From the NCBI GenBank assembly GCA_027605045.1, contig JAQFWX010000117.1:1-64000 (forward strand): a DNA stretch of 64,000 nt, given 5' to 3'. Each line of letters opens with the position of its first letter. Position 1 is the first letter of the stretch. This document shows positions 48,283 to 61,991 of the stretch, piece after piece. The notes under the pieces are model-generated. The model had not been told where the DNA came from and did not search any database. It was given only the letters and a program-made list of their open reading frames with translations. The stretch comes from Phallus indusiatus (taxonomy: Eukaryota; Basidiomycota; Agaricomycetes; Phallales; Phallaceae). The position numbers were made by a program, and so were the translations under genes.

Positions 48283-51200
48283 TTGAGATCGGCTAAAGAT
48301 TGTCAGGTGAATCTTTCAAAAAAAAAGAATCGTTTTTTATCTTTCACGAATTGCCTAAATGGACACATTATCAATGTTTTTTTTTGACAACGTTCTCTCT
48401 TACCCATATATACAATATAGTCACTATCCATCACATAAATTGACTCTGGTTTCATCAATGAATGATTGGAAGTATTTGAACCCTGACAATGGCTGCGAAC
48501 ACATGGTTGAAAGCCAGTCATAGTGAACATATGGGCTTGACACAGTGACATGATGATTGCAACACCCGTTGTTCATGGTGTGATGATGAGAACGAGAGTT
48601 ATTTCAATACAACTAGAGAAAATAGGGAGAGCAATCTAAAGATCCAGAAGTAAGAGGTATAGTAGCTCTTCTATTGTGAACCAGAAGAAAAGAGTTTGTT
48701 TGAATGTTCGGGCACCTGAGCCCAAAGGTTTCCTCATGACTTTGCACCTAAGTGTTCGTGACCTTGCTGTGGGATATTTGCATGGCAGCCGATACTCCAA
48801 GCACGTACTTATAAGATGCGGCGCGGTCTCAGTTGATTATCCGGTCCGATACGATACACCTTGGATACACATTCTATGGGAGCCAATAAAAAGATATGCC
48901 AACTTTTTTTAAGGAATGACTTCTACGGTTATTGCACGATCAAATACTCAATATTAAGAGGTAAATATTTGTTAGTCGGGGCCCCAAGCTAATTACGCAG
49001 AATGCACCATACCTTTCCTATATGTGATAAGATGGGAAGCCTCGATATTAACACCACTGATGCTAGTCCCGAGGCGAGAAGCCGACGTTGGGTATGTTTT
49101 GACCTAAAACGACCAGAAAACGTGCCACACAATCAACGATTATCGTGTTTCATATAACAAACTGAGATTTGACCGAGGAGACTTTTTTATAGAAAGAGGA
49201 TTAGCTGGGATTAGCCAAAGAGGATTGAAGTAGTTTCATTAAAAGATGACGGGATAAGATATGTGACAGATCAATTTTGTTGTAAAGGACAACCGTTTGG
49301 GAGTAGTAATATGACAACATGACACCATGAACTTGGAAGCCTGCCAGTGAGGTTAAAGTGTCGGATCGACCTGCCACTGCTAATATAAGAGAGGTCTGCG
49401 ACATGGCGACTGGCGAAAATTAACTCGAACAATGATGAGATGGAGATGGTGGGAAGTGCGTAAGAAATTAACTGCAGGTTTATCTCACCTCATCTCAGCT
49501 GAGTTACGACTTGAGCTGAGTTGCCCTGTGCGTGCTGCCAGCTGAGATATTTCCGAGTCCCGGCGACGGCACTGGAATTATTTCTTCCCCAAGTGCAAGC
49601 AAGTGATTTTTAACAAAAGACAACGGGACCGGGGACCACGTAAACGTTGAATGCTGATTGATACGGACAATAAAGTTCACCATCAAACCAAAATAACAAT
49701 AAAAATAGGACTCCAACAGCTTAAATCCCAAACGATTCTGGCTTAATAATACTTTCCGTAGCCGAGAATTCGGATGATGCCGATATACTTATCGGACTTC
49801 TGATTCTGGCGTCTTACATTTAGCGCTCAAGATCTTTCAAAAGCGGGATTTCTTTTTTTTCGAAGCCAACACAGCCGTCGGCTCGGCTGCGATGATAAAC
49901 AGCAAATTGAATTTGTGAGCATTCTCTCTAACCTCACGCTTCGGATCTATCTCGCTGCTACACAACATACGCGGATACCTGTTCACCGGATTTGCAAATT
50001 CTAGCAATACTGTTTCATTCCACTCATGAAAACTTGGCGGAAAATTAGGATGAGGTTGATTTGTATTCTGGTCAACAAAGTTGGTTGTGCAATGTTCAAC
50101 ATTCATTGGGTTTGGTAAGAACCAATCTTTATATTTCCATCATCACTCTATAGATGTTAGATGGCCCAATTCAGCGCCAACAGAAAGCACTGACCTACCA
50201 TTGTATTTTCAGTCTTGCTACTAGTAGTACACCCCGATTTGACACCGATATCATGATATCAACATCACCCAATTTGCATTTCCTCTGCGAATTAATTCAC
50301 GCCGAACCTTTAACAATTTAGGACGATCGTTGGGTCATATGCTACTAGCTAATGAAAATCAAAATGCTTTTTTTTCCCCGCCGGCGTCCACCAAGAAAGA
50401 TCCTTCAAATGGGTTGCATATAGCTAACTTGAAGAATTTGAAAATACAGGCGCGGTCTGTCCTCAGATTTTATACCCTTTTCTCAGCAGGTGGAGATAAC
50501 TTCATCTTAGTTGCATCAAAGTGGTCTAATGTTTAGTAAAGGTTTTCATACTGTGCCATGGGTCACATGTGGCACACTTTGATTAATACCCTTTCATCCA
50601 AGTTCTGATGATATGCAGCTTGCTACATGGCACACGAAACGCAGGAAATGAACCGGACATCTCGGTTGCCTGAAAAAAAATGTTCAGGCGCAGCCGTCTT
50701 TGACGATCGCATGCTCGTTATCTGATAACAGCAAATTCGAGCTGAGACATTGCGGCAAGCGATGCCCATTGCACTAGCTGCATACATTCAAATATTTAGC
50801 GCTATATTCAAGCCTTTCATTTCCACGAGTGTGCTACTGGCAGAACCGCTGAAGAACCGCCAGTTCCTGAATCCTGTCCCTATTAATTGAAAACGACCCA
50901 GCTTTTCGGAGAGTGCAGTGCAGTGCAAGTAAAGTTGCCAGAGTTTGATGTAAAAATTCGCTAACATTTGAAGCGATATCGAAGTGAGCCCGGAAGTTTC
51001 ACAGCGATATTAGTCTCTAATGCATAGCATATACCCGGCTATAGATTGAATGTCGATGCCAAATCCAAGCGCGACTACGGAGTTCCGTGTTCCTAGTTCA
51101 TAATCGATGTCAAACAAGTTTATCTCCATTTACATTGATCGACAAGGCCAGACACGGCGAAAGAGGTCTCCGGGTAAAATGAAAATTTGAAGCCTCAGTC

Positions 51201-54200
51201 TCATATCGTCAATGGCTATCAAATCAAATACCTCGTTGCTTTGCCAACTTGTGCGGAAGGGTTTTTTCATTTTAGGAGAGACTAAGAGTATCCAAAATGG
51301 TATGACAAATTGGTCGCACAACTCAAGCTGGTAAGTTTCAAGTGTAGGATTTTCAACAAAAGGTGAGGGTATCATTTATGTATGATCGTTGGCGTAGGAA
51401 CTTTTTCAAACCGCAGTGATAGTGATTGATTAATTTGCGAAGGCTGTGCGGGATGTGATAATCTCTCCAACTACAATAGCTAAGCCTTCCCTAGGTCTGT
51501 GAGTTGATGAACATTCGCATCTAATCTAAACCTCGAGGGGGAAGTCATGATATACTGATGTTGAAATTATCAGTGAAACGTCGAAGTCGTAGATTTTTTG
51601 GATGTGCCATGTGCGCATGATGTTGATGAGTCCCCCAAAGTTCACCGGAAAAAGGGACCTCTCACTTTATTTCATATCGGTAGTCAAAGGCTACTTGTTT
51701 GCCCGGATTCCGCTACGAAATAACACATAAGAAAAACAACATCTTGTCATGGTTTAAGTTATTCCGGAGCAAGAGGGTTGACCTCCAACTGCGATTCAAA
51801 TCCCGAGACCAGCATTAGTCGCACGACCGGGATAACCCTTTCATGTGGAACGGCATGATAACTATTTGCTCCTCTCCTCCTTTTCGGCGGAGTTAATGAA
51901 TGCCTTTTTTTAGGTCTCTTGGATTAGAACAATAAACAAGTTCCTGACTAAGAATATCAGGTGTTCCCTTCTTGCAAAAAGCAAAATACTACTCACCCGC
52001 GGAAAGTTAAATGTTAAAACGTTAAACGGCCAGAGTAAGTTTCTAAAGCCTCGTTCTTCAGCTTGACAGTTCGGCTACTAATCGCGGGAAAGGTAATGAT
52101 GGTCTCACCTATAATGCATAACCGCATATCACCCAGAAAATTTCTCCCCAAAGGTAGATGAAAAATAATAATGTTAATTTATCTCTCGCCACTCGCGAGA
52201 AATTTGAACTTGAAGTCTCATCAACTTCTTGGAAGGTATGTGCAATCTAGGGAATACGGTTGCTTTGACCCGATATACGGCAAGCTCTCATTCGTCCTTC
52301 GATGTCAAGCAGCGAAAAAAGGAATGGTGTCATTTTTGCGACTTCGAATCAGATTCTGTGAAATGATATATGTAATACATAATTTATCGTAAGCGACGAC
52401 GTTTCCATCGCTTTTAGAACCTGTCATTTTTGATCAATCTAAGTAATAGGGTAACTCTGTGATTTACGTTTCTTGTCACGGTCGCTGAGAATTTCAACAT
52501 TTCGACAATGCGTCGGTAAAATTGATGAAACCTTAATGGACTCCACAAAGTCGTCGGCCACGATGCATATCACAAAATTGAGAGCCGAATGCTGCTCTTC
52601 GGAGAGGGCGATCCCTATCTGGAAAAGGGGGGACCTAGAGTCTCTCACAAAAGTATTTTTGAAAGGGAAGCGCTACTATATTTATACTGATGCACAATTT
52701 ACATAAAATCTAGATATATATGAATTTTAGCCTAACCCCCCAAGTTCCCCGGTTTCTCTCTCCAATGAGGTGTGTTTCGCGAAAATGGCGGCCATGACGA
52801 TGATGGTGGTGGCAGTGGGTGTCACTGGTGCTGATTATTATTATGTATCATTCTTTTTTTATTACCCGTATGACATCTAGGATCTAAGGGGTTTGATGCC
52901 ACCCAAGAGCCTGAGGGTTCTCCGGAACGACCCCGAGTATGCTATTCGCGGCCACTGGTAAGTTGATTAGTACTAGTAATAAAATGATGGTGAGATCTCA
53001 TTTGATCAGTGCGATTAGTAGGTTCGTTCTAAAAGTAAGTTGGGGCGTGGTATATATACGCTTATATGACACTATGATTATTATCAACGAGCGGATGAAA
53101 CCGGGAGATCAAGTACACTCCAAGCAGATTGCCAGTGGGAAACGTTTAATGAGGCGTTGCTTGGCTCCCCATCTTACGGTCAACCGTCAGTAATATCGAG
53201 CATCAGTGTCGGTAAAAGCTTTTTCGGGTATGTTATACCCGTATTAGCCGTCTGCGTGCGTGTGCCGGTTGTTCGCGTCATGCATCCTGCATCCGTGTCA
53301 TGTAGCATGCGTTATACGTTATGTGAAATACCCTGACCCGGATTGCATTTGTTGGACATGCAAACGAATAATCTGGGGCTGAGTGGTGATAACAATTTCG
53401 CAATGTTGCAATGGCCATCATGCACTAATATGAAATATAGTAACCGTTTTTTAAAATGTAAGTACTAACGTCGCGGCGAATTTTGCTCCGGTCTCTTTTC
53501 CCTTTTTTTCATATTTATTGACCTTGGGAAAAAAGAGATAATTGATTATCGGAGACTCGGACACGACTCGGTTCACTCAAACACGATCCCATTGTGAGAC
53601 CAAGACTCAGATTGTTGTTTTCAAGCGATGCAAGACTTGAACGCTACCGGCTAGTAGTATGCAAATTTTTTGGCTACATTAGTGCTTAGTGGGCTAACTC
53701 CGCGTTACCCGTGTGAGTCCCTAAAGGTGAGAGTGGCGCTGCGTACTAGTAGTATAAGTAAATGATAACAAACGTTCAAGAACACGGAAAAGGAAGAGTA
53801 TATATTCGAGATCTAGACTCTAGGACATTCTTTTGACCGGGTGCTATATAATCAGGATTAAAGTTCAAAGCTAAGGTTAAGAAGTTCCCAACGACGCCGA
53901 GACTTTAGTCCGGCCTCCGAACGTGGCACAGTAACCATTCAAAGTACTTGCTAGTAGACTGACGCTACAGTGCATGCTCATTTTCCATTGAGTTAGACGT
54001 ATTAGTCTGTTTTTACGTGAATAAAATCCACGGTTGTAGTCGCGCCTTACCTAAGGGACCCGCCGCATAGTACCAACAACACTGAGACGAATGTTAGTAT
54101 TGATAACAATAATAAGTACATAATGGGGGCAACTATAATAAATTTAAGTTTACACACGAATACAATAAACGGACAAAGGCCTACAAATTCAATTTACTCA

Positions 54201-56232
54201 GCATCATTGGAGCTCTGTGAGAGTCTAAAGCCTTCGTATTGAATATTGAAGGCGTGGCACGTGGTGTGTGAATATTTGATTACCACTATTATATATGCAC
54301 ATCCCCAGACTCAGCGCTGTTCTAAATGAGTTATGTCATAAAGTAAATAATCAGCTACTGCGGGTTTGGAGTGCCAGCTCGGAATAACGTTTTTATCTAT
54401 CATTGAAGTTTACCGAAAAAAAGGATGGCCACAACTCTAATGACTCGACCGAAGGGTCCGAGTCCCTCCTTAAAGCTAAAGCACGCGACATATGAATTTA
54501 ATCATCGTCCTGACGATTATGATGGGACTAGTTCAATACTCGACTCGAGTCTCAAACTCATTTAGGAGCTCGTAATTCACATGCTTTCATATATGATTAT
54601 AAACACCCCCATTGAGTATTGTATTGTATTAATCCGGTGGAAGTAGGTATAAATATTAACCTGCCAGTGCCAGCATTGAAGGTGCGCGGTAGTAACTGGA
54701 TCTTTCCGAGACGATGATAAGTCTTGAATCGATTGATTAACGATTAGAAACGACTACTTGTTTTCCAATCCGGGAAATATTAGCGTGTCGACGTTCTTTC
54801 GTCGGAAATTCAAAAAAAAAGAAATTTGTAAATCCAAGTCGTCATCGGGAAGGAGAAGTATTTTGGGGTCTGAAATTGGAAGGGCACTCACCGTGATCAG
54901 GCTTGTCAGTGTGTGTGTGTGTTCAGTCTGAGGGATCTTCGGCCCCTTCAACCAGTTCGTCACGGTTGAAGCCGTTTCTTGCCCAATAAAGGGTTGCTAT
55001 CCGAGTCCCGATTGGTTTTTCTGGTTTTGGGAAAGGATTGGGACTCTTTGGGACCTATAGGCTGTGGAATTTTTGTTAAAAATAATATCCGATATCTTTG
55101 CGACATGTATAGAGGCTGCACTCGCCTTGATATTATTATTATTAGGGCTTCTGGATATCATTTAAAAACGGCCCGGTTACTGAAGCTGTCGGACTATTTG
55201 ATTCGGAATTCTTAAGCGTATGAACCTCAGACCATCGATGAGAAACATTTTTTTTTCCAGAATTTGTTGCCACAGATCCGGAACTAAGATTGTTTCAGAC
55301 GAGTGTTCAACGCTGTCAACTTCTAAGACCACAACCTGACTCAGGCGCGGTACCTCCTTCCTTCGAAAGTAGAGAACTAGTGTACATATCGTTTATCTTA
55401 AGGAATGAGTATCGGCTATGATTAGGTAGCCTCTACCTTTTTTATCTCTTGATTTTCGGGCTCTTCTTGCACTTTAGCCGGAACCAACTTCAAAATTTCT
55501 CTCACACCATAATAAATGTGAATTTAATGGTCATTTCATATGACTGTCAGGGTCACGGAAAAGAATTAAAGCTTCGCCCTTGAATACATTACATATTGAC
55601 AAACGTATGTACATATTTATGTACCTTGATGGTTGTACTTCTTTGGATTGTTATGCGAGGGGTTCTTCCACTGATTCTTGGTGAACCCCCTCCTGCAATG
55701 CAATCGCTCTTTCTTGTAAATAAATTCACTGACCTTTTTTTTTGAGAAGTGCTAATGTACACTACATACACTGCCCGTCAGCAATGTCGGTTATGGATTG
55801 GTTGTTGTGCTGAGCAGGGACCACGTCGCCCATCACGGCGGCACCCTTGCATCAAAAGCACTTCACGGAACTGAGAATTTAGCTCAATACTATATATGGG
55901 AGATCGTTGGAAAGAATGTGATGGTGAATCTCCCGCTTTTGGAAGGTAGGATGATAGGATTATTACATAATTATATACGGAATTTAATTATTTCCCCAAG
56001 AGGATTTCAAGCTATTTCAATGTGCATCAGTGGAAATTATTTCTCGAGAAATATAAATTCTGAAAAAATAAAATAAAATTAAAAAACATGGTCTGTAATA
56101 ATCATAATCATATACCTATGTATTACTTTGCTGTATGTATATATAACTGGTGCTCTCGGCCTTTTTTTCCCTTTTCCTCGTGCAATCCCAAAGTCCCCAC
56201 AATTACTCGAGTTCGTCCGCTGCCTGTCCAGC
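48283..56232. other. 8 kb region without a supportable gene
   Basis: No open frame here shows protein-family content, compatible splice signals or continuity between exons; all are short (under 100 codons), many starting at non-ATG codons. The DNA is AT-rich with scattered simple repeats. Local features: an E-box-like palindrome cluster at 49494-49548 and tandem GTGCA units near 50920. I saw no transposase, reverse transcriptase, long terminal repeat or telomere-type repeat. It is bounded by VMA2 and SOK1. It may be regulatory DNA for SOK1, a decayed element, or hold non-coding RNAs; sequence alone does not decide. Confidence 0.55.
49494..49548. repeat. Cluster of CTCAGCTGAG-type palindromes
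   Basis: A perfect 10 bp palindrome CTCAGCTGAG (49494-49503) is followed by AGCTGAG (49514-49520) and CAGCTGAGAT (49539-49548), all centred on the E-box core CAGCTG or its half. Such arrays can bind bHLH dimers; no neighbouring gene is close enough to name a target. Confidence 0.35.
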
Positions 56233-59200
56233 ATGGTCCATTCCAAACGCAAGTCCGATGACGATTCTCTCTGCGCACACCCTTCCAAGCGATCTCGGCT
56301 CTCAATGGTCCCGGACTCCTCTGCGTCCTCCAGGCTTCCGTCTCCAGCCTCCGCGACGACTCAGTCCGCACTCATGAAATGCTCCCAACAATCCACGGTC
56401 GACTCAGCTCCGTCTCAAAATTACTATCATCATCATACCGGTGGTGCACTGAGAGAGCCTTCTATGCTTGTCCCCGATGATTCGTCTCCTCCTCCTCCTC
56501 TACCCCCACACTCGTCTGGTAGTATTCCCTCGAACTTGTCACGAGGGCAGAATCCTCCTCACGTCGACGTCTTCCCACCAATTAATCGTGAGATGTTGAA
56601 AGAGCTGGATATAGATGTTATACTAAGGCACCCCCAATTGCGTGCGTGTAAACTCGTCTTTTACTCTATTTCGCGTCCTGACAATCACGGGATAACAAAA
56701 CATCCTGACTTTTTACCTTTTTTGTTTCCTATTTTTAATTAGGTCACGACTTCTTATTTGATTCCGGTTTACAATTTCGTACCATGAACGGCGGCCGTAA
56801 ACAATATATTGCGGATCAGTACTGGGACTCCGTCCTCCACGAGCTTGAACACGACCTTGACATGCAAAAGCACAAGAACAGGCACCAGCATCATAATAAT
56901 AACAATCACAATAATAATAACCGCAATAATCGTACTCAACGGCCTCCCACTCCTCCCCCGTGGTCTGAAAAGCATTATTCAGCATATCTACACGCAGCGA
57001 CAGATCCTCAAGTCGTCGATTCTCCCATTCACTCCACCGTCGTCTCATCTCAAACCGCCTTTGTCAGACGGGTGCCAGCATTATTACGCACTCTCACAGA
57101 AGTTCTTTCCTACGTTATTGGCTCCGTTCCATCAGAAAGAAGTGTCTCTCTTTCCCAAGTCCTCGCCGGTATCGACATTTTATTTATAGACCATGAACTG
57201 CGTCGCGGGCTCTATGAACCCAGAGGTCTCTTCACTCTCATGGGCCAACTTTTAAAAGCACATTGTGCTCCAATGAGAGATGGGAAAATAGATGTCATGA
57301 TGGCTGTAGCAAGAGGTGATTGTAATCCAATCTGCTTTTTCGGGCCCCCGTTCTCTACAAGTGAGCTCCTACCGTTCACGGATGGTCAACGATCCATCAG
57401 GCGCACCGTTGCTTCCCTGAGATTATGTTTCGAGATCCTCGAGTTGATGAAATTGGTAACTAGTTCAATTCTCTCACCCCCATGGTGGCCACCTTGAGTT
57501 GCCAAATAGGCTTACTTTTTCCTTTTTTCCAGGATATTGCCAACCATCACCTACATCATCTCAGACCCCTGCTTATCTCCGACGGTCCTGACTTCCTCCA
57601 CCGAGCGTTTATTGACAAAGTACAACGAGGACTCACGACGCTAGACAGTGCCCAAAGATTTTTCAATCATGCATACGGCAATATTATGTCATACCCGGCA
57701 CGACCCGGAATTGATTCCGGCGATGTTGAATTTTCAACGAGTACGAGTACCGCTCAAGCCATGTTATCCAACATTCGCGATTCTTTATTAGTCAACCGCG
57801 ATAGCAGAACAAACGCGGCGGCAACGAACTGCGGTATCACCCGTTCACCTCTGGAGAACTATCCTCAGGGATTCAGAATTCACCTCGCTTTCATCGCATC
57901 CTTAACTGATATGATTTTCAATCCTCCGACATTCGATAGTTACGTTTGTCAATGCGGTGTGATCTTACCCGTGGGTGATCCTCGCCTACGGGAGCCCGTC
58001 AAAACCTCGGTATCGTCGGCGTCGTCGAATCACCAGCAGCAACAGCACTTCCACGAGTTCAAACGGCATTGTTCGAGTGCGACCAACCAGCTGTCATGGC
58101 CTGAAACACTATGGCTGGACTCGAATCGCATTGCACAGCTGATTGGCGATGCTGCGGATCTGACAGCACTATACGTGTTATTGATGGGTTGGAGGATGCT
58201 CGTATTCGCCAAGCAAGATTATCATAATTCCGGATCATCTTCATCATCATCAACTTTACCGACACCAACATCATCATCATTTTCGTCAACGTCTACTACT
58301 ACGAATGGGCATGTCAGTTTGGAGCGCGTAGAAGACGATCGGAAGGCTATGCCCCCATATGTCAAATCGACGACGTTTAAATTGGAGGACCGCGTGATTG
58401 ATGATGTGAAGAAGGAGATCTGGAGTATCGCACCGCGGAAATTTGGAAGCTGTTTCTTTTGGGAGGATTCGTCCAGTATGATCGACGACAGCAGAAATCA
58501 AGATTCCAGTGCAACACTGGCTAAAACCGATCAGCAGACGCGTAAAATATGGAAAGATGGGATGGAGAATGTCGCTTTGCATATTGCTATGAGAGCGGAA
58601 CACACCAAACGCGATCAAAAAAGAGTTTACGAAAGTGATGACGAAGACGCAGACGCAGACCACCTAAAATCACGGTTCAATTACCACCAACAACAACAAC
58701 CACCACCTATGATGCCCTCCCACGAATCAATCTCACTTCTTCGATCGTGGCTAGACACACATATGCGCCGGTCCAGTCCACTAACAACACGACTACGGAA
58801 ATTAGTGGCTGCTGAAGTGGCCAGTACAGCCGCAAAAATGACTTTACACATGATTTCAACTAGTTTGGCCACCACGACGTCGTCGTATGATGACGATGCG
58901 TCGGGTCAGCAGATTCCTCTAGGTCTTTCGGAATCGACTTCTACAGCCGCACTATATAACGCTCCTCTGTTCCCCGATTTACGACGGGGATCTATTCCCT
59001 CATTGCTTAATCTCAGCCCTCAAACCCCTAATACCTCTAGAGCACCGCCGCCGCAACATCAACACCACGCTTCGCATCACAACCACACCCGCGTACCTGC
59101 CCACAACCGACCCATCACCATCGTTCCATCCCCTGCCGCCGTATCAGCAGGACTCGAACCTCTCATGCCCGAAATCAAACATTTAGCAAGTCGAATTGCT

Positions 59201-59416
59201 AAGCTAACATATATTAACATGAAAACTTTTTGGAGTTTATATACCGCACCTGGATTTCTAGACACGAAGTCGTCGACCCCGATGGCGATGACGGCAGCGG
59301 CTGGTTTAGGTACTAAGCCTAGAGCGACTGCTCTGAATCGAACTACCACTATCGCCCCTTTGACACCTGAAAGTACACCGCAACCAGAGTTCGCGATAAA
59401 AGTTGAAGATGATTGA
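56233..59416 (+). CDS. SOK1/TCP11-family protein
   Basis: Member of the T-complex protein 11 family; yeast Sok1 was found as a suppressor that bypasses loss of cAMP-dependent protein kinase. Exons 56233-56641, 56743-57455, 57533-59416; total 3006 nt, 1001 residues. After a Ser/Pro-rich N-terminus come the conserved blocks: NREMLKELDIDVILRHPQLRHDFLFDSGLQFR, RKQYIADQYWDSVLHELE, VPALLRTLTEVLSYVI, DHELRRGLYEPRGLFTLMGQLLKAHCAPMRD, LRLCFEILELMKLDIANHHLHHLRPLLI, and later SWPETLWLDSNRIAQLIGDAADLTALYVLLMGWRMLV, then the long C-terminal helical part. Low-complexity inserts of His/Asn (near 56890) and Ser (58235-58290) break the domain. An earlier in-frame ATG at 56128 would add 35 residues; the start at 56233 (MVHSKRKSDDD) fits the basic N-terminus better. 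Confidence 0.88.
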
Positions 59417-61524
59417 AACGATTATTTTCATTTTTCTACTTCTCTTTTTTTTTTCTCGATGATATCTGACTGTATGAATATAATCCTATTTCCTTCAACT
59501 CTTTTCCTTTTTTTTCCCATTTGTATCAACAGCTCTGCGAACCATCATCATCATCAGCTTTTCCTCTTTCTCTCACACATCTGTTTTTTCCAGGATTTTT
59601 GCTATCATCACGAGCATTACGATTTTCTGGGTTTTCTTTTCTTTCCTTTTCCCCGCAATCAACCATACTCTCATTCAAAAATTTTTCCTACTGTTGATTT
59701 TTTTTTCTTTCTGTTGTAGTTCGCATGCATGCTATTCTTGTCAAATGTCGATATACCCCACTGTAGCCAGCAGTGTCGTTAAATACAAATCTGATTTCAC
59801 TATCTTTTCATTGAAGTGTCCAATATTAAATGCAATAGTACTAGTCAAATGAACGTGGAAATGGTGTTCATATCAAATTTCAAGAAAAATTTGAAAGCGA
59901 ACAAAAAAGGAACACGTGTAATAAAAGTTGGTCCTCTCAAACACAAACATGAAACGGACTTTGTTGTAAGATTAATAATACGGACCGGGTGTGATGACGA
60001 AGCACTGCATATTAATGTATAACCCGTGTCTATCGACGTGAGTGAAATTCCTCCCAGGTGAGTAAGGCGAGAGTCGTTAACCCCGCCGATCCCCACCTGA
60101 TTATAGATATATGTAATTTAAAATTATTTTCCTTTAATCCGAAAAGGAAAAGATTCCGTTCTCGGAGAAGAAAGAACAGGGCCCATTGATCGTTTGATGG
60201 GTCAGCCTATGACAACTTGAATTCCAGTGGCACATTCTTTTTGCGAATTCGAATTCGGAATAGAAGTCAAGTACGTATGTATGTTTGAATTGCGCATGTG
60301 TGTGCCGTGTGTGAACTTTTTTTTTGTCCTGTGATATTTCAAATTTTTGTGCGATCAGACCTGACTTGGGACAAAATTTCGGTGCGCTTGAATAATATAA
60401 CTACATACTTAGGCTAAGCAAGTAATGCAGCAACCTCCTGAGTTTTCTGAGTCATTTCGGAGAGATGTGATGAATCAATCCGAATGGCGGTGCTAGAAAA
60501 ACCCGTGGTTAACATAACAGCCTGCCTCGCGTGTGTGCAAGTTTGCACTGCATTTTTTCTTTTTATCTCTCTGAAAAATCACGTTAATATCTTCTCCAAA
60601 AGGAAAGTCAATTCAAACACTGCGCGTCAGTCATTGGTATATCCTCCAATAGAGAATAATGAGTGTCTTTATATTTTTGGAATAGGTTGAAAAGAAAGTT
60701 TTTCCAGGCTCAATTGAATCACCACCCCCGCTGGAAAAAAAACTAAAACCTAATTATGATAAACGCTCGGCACTGAAGGTTTGACATGACGGTAATTCAA
60801 CCAGGTTCTGGGTCTGGTTCAATGGGATCAAATAGAAATAGGCAATGCCACATCTTTTTTAGGATCTTTAGGATCTTTTTGTTATTTCTTTTTTGAAAAA
60901 GGGCCCGAGCGGAAGAGAGAAGAGGAACAGATCAAAAGGTCTATTCCGTCCGGAGATGAGGACATTGATCAGTCGATGGAAAAGCTTGACACCCATGCCA
61001 TGCCATGCAAACTGGGTTGCCGGGTTCAGCCTAGGTGAGCTGAAATCAATAAAGGACAACAAATGAAGAAGGGAAAAAAAATTTTAAGATTAAAGTTCAT
61101 TGCCTGCGGTGTAGTACCTATTACTAGGAACTGAGACTGGGACTCGACGTAAACCCAGGCTACAGGGTTGGCGTCCCATAATTCCATAAAAGAAAAGGAA
61201 AAAGGGGTCAGTGAGGCGAGGCGACCTCCAATCCGAGCTCGATTTTTCCGAACGCGCCGCGCGATTCGCCCGACGCTAACAGACACTAGGTGGAATAACA
61301 GCTCGAACACCCAGCTGACTCAGCGGCTGTTCGGCAGACAAACTCAGAGGCGCCCATTCCGCCAGCCTGGCGATGGAAGAAATATGTGCGAAATATTAAT
61401 TATTTGCACAATTTGAATATGAAATGAATTAGAGAAAATTTAATCACTTCTAATCCCCCTTACTCCCAAGCTCTATTTGAGGATTAACAGCATATGAATG
61501 TCACGGATGGGTATAGAGCATGTG
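59417..61524. other. 3' flank of SOK1 and intergenic DNA
   Basis: Very T-rich immediately after the SOK1 stop (59425-59720), as expected for a 3' untranslated region. The rest is AT-rich without any supportable exon. A 9 bp tandem repeat (TTTAGGATC twice) occurs near 60860-60876. Confidence 0.5.
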
Positions 61525-61597
61525 TGTCGTATGGCCTAGCGGTCTAGGCGCCTTTGAGAGGGAGGAGGCCCTTGGGTTCGAACCCCGGTGGATGTTT
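61525..61597 (+). pseudogene. tRNA-like sequence with pol III boxes A and B
   Basis: Box A TGGCCTAGCGG (61532-61542) fits TRGYNNANNNG perfectly and box B GGTTCGAACCC (61575-61585) fits GGTTCGANNCC. The D-stem GCCT/AGGC pairs perfectly with GG in the loop, and the T-arm has the TTCGAAC loop closed by three G-C and two G-U pairs. The D-arm is closest to Leu-type tRNAs. The acceptor ends do not pair and no normal 7-base anticodon loop forms, so this is more likely a decayed tRNA or tRNA-derived repeat than a working tRNA. A T run (61599-61603) follows as a possible terminator. Confidence 0.45.
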
Positions 61598-61739
61598 ATT
61601 TTTGCTTTTACTGCACAAAGCCATGCTTCTGATTTTTTAATATATAATCCAATGCCAAGAGACCCACAAGTGGAAAATACAATACCTTGAACAATAATAA
61701 GCGCTCTTTTGAGGTCTTTATACCTGAAAAAAAAACAGG

Positions 61740-61816
61740 CCTTGAGGAGAATTGAACCCCTGGGTCACAAAAAGGTGAGCCTAACATGTGACACATATAC
61801 CACTGAGGTATGAACG
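61740..61816 (-). pseudogene. Second tRNA-like sequence, opposite strand
   Basis: On the minus strand, a near-consensus box A TACCTCAGTGG (61800-61810, one mismatch) precedes a box-B-like GGTTCAATTCT (61748-61758). The T-stem AGGGG/CTCCT pairs, and a GTCAC/GTGAC stem lies at the anticodon-arm position, but the enclosed loop is 19 nt and the acceptor ends do not pair. A run of nine T on this strand (61735-61727) follows directly, as a pol III terminator would. A degenerate tRNA is the likeliest reading. Confidence 0.35.
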
Positions 61817-61991
61817 CACTAGAAGATTGAGTTTGATTTTTCGAATGTATAGACATACTGCATAAGAATTATAGTCTTAAATAAAAAATTCATAGCTTTA
61901 TTCTCATAAAATGATCTCATACCTTATTATTTGAATTATTTGAATTATAATTATAAATAAAATAATAATGAAATATACTGTGACATAACGG

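Noticed and set aside
48676..48912. 78-codon frame after VMA2
   Set aside because: No family content, no splice partners, and short length compatible with chance.
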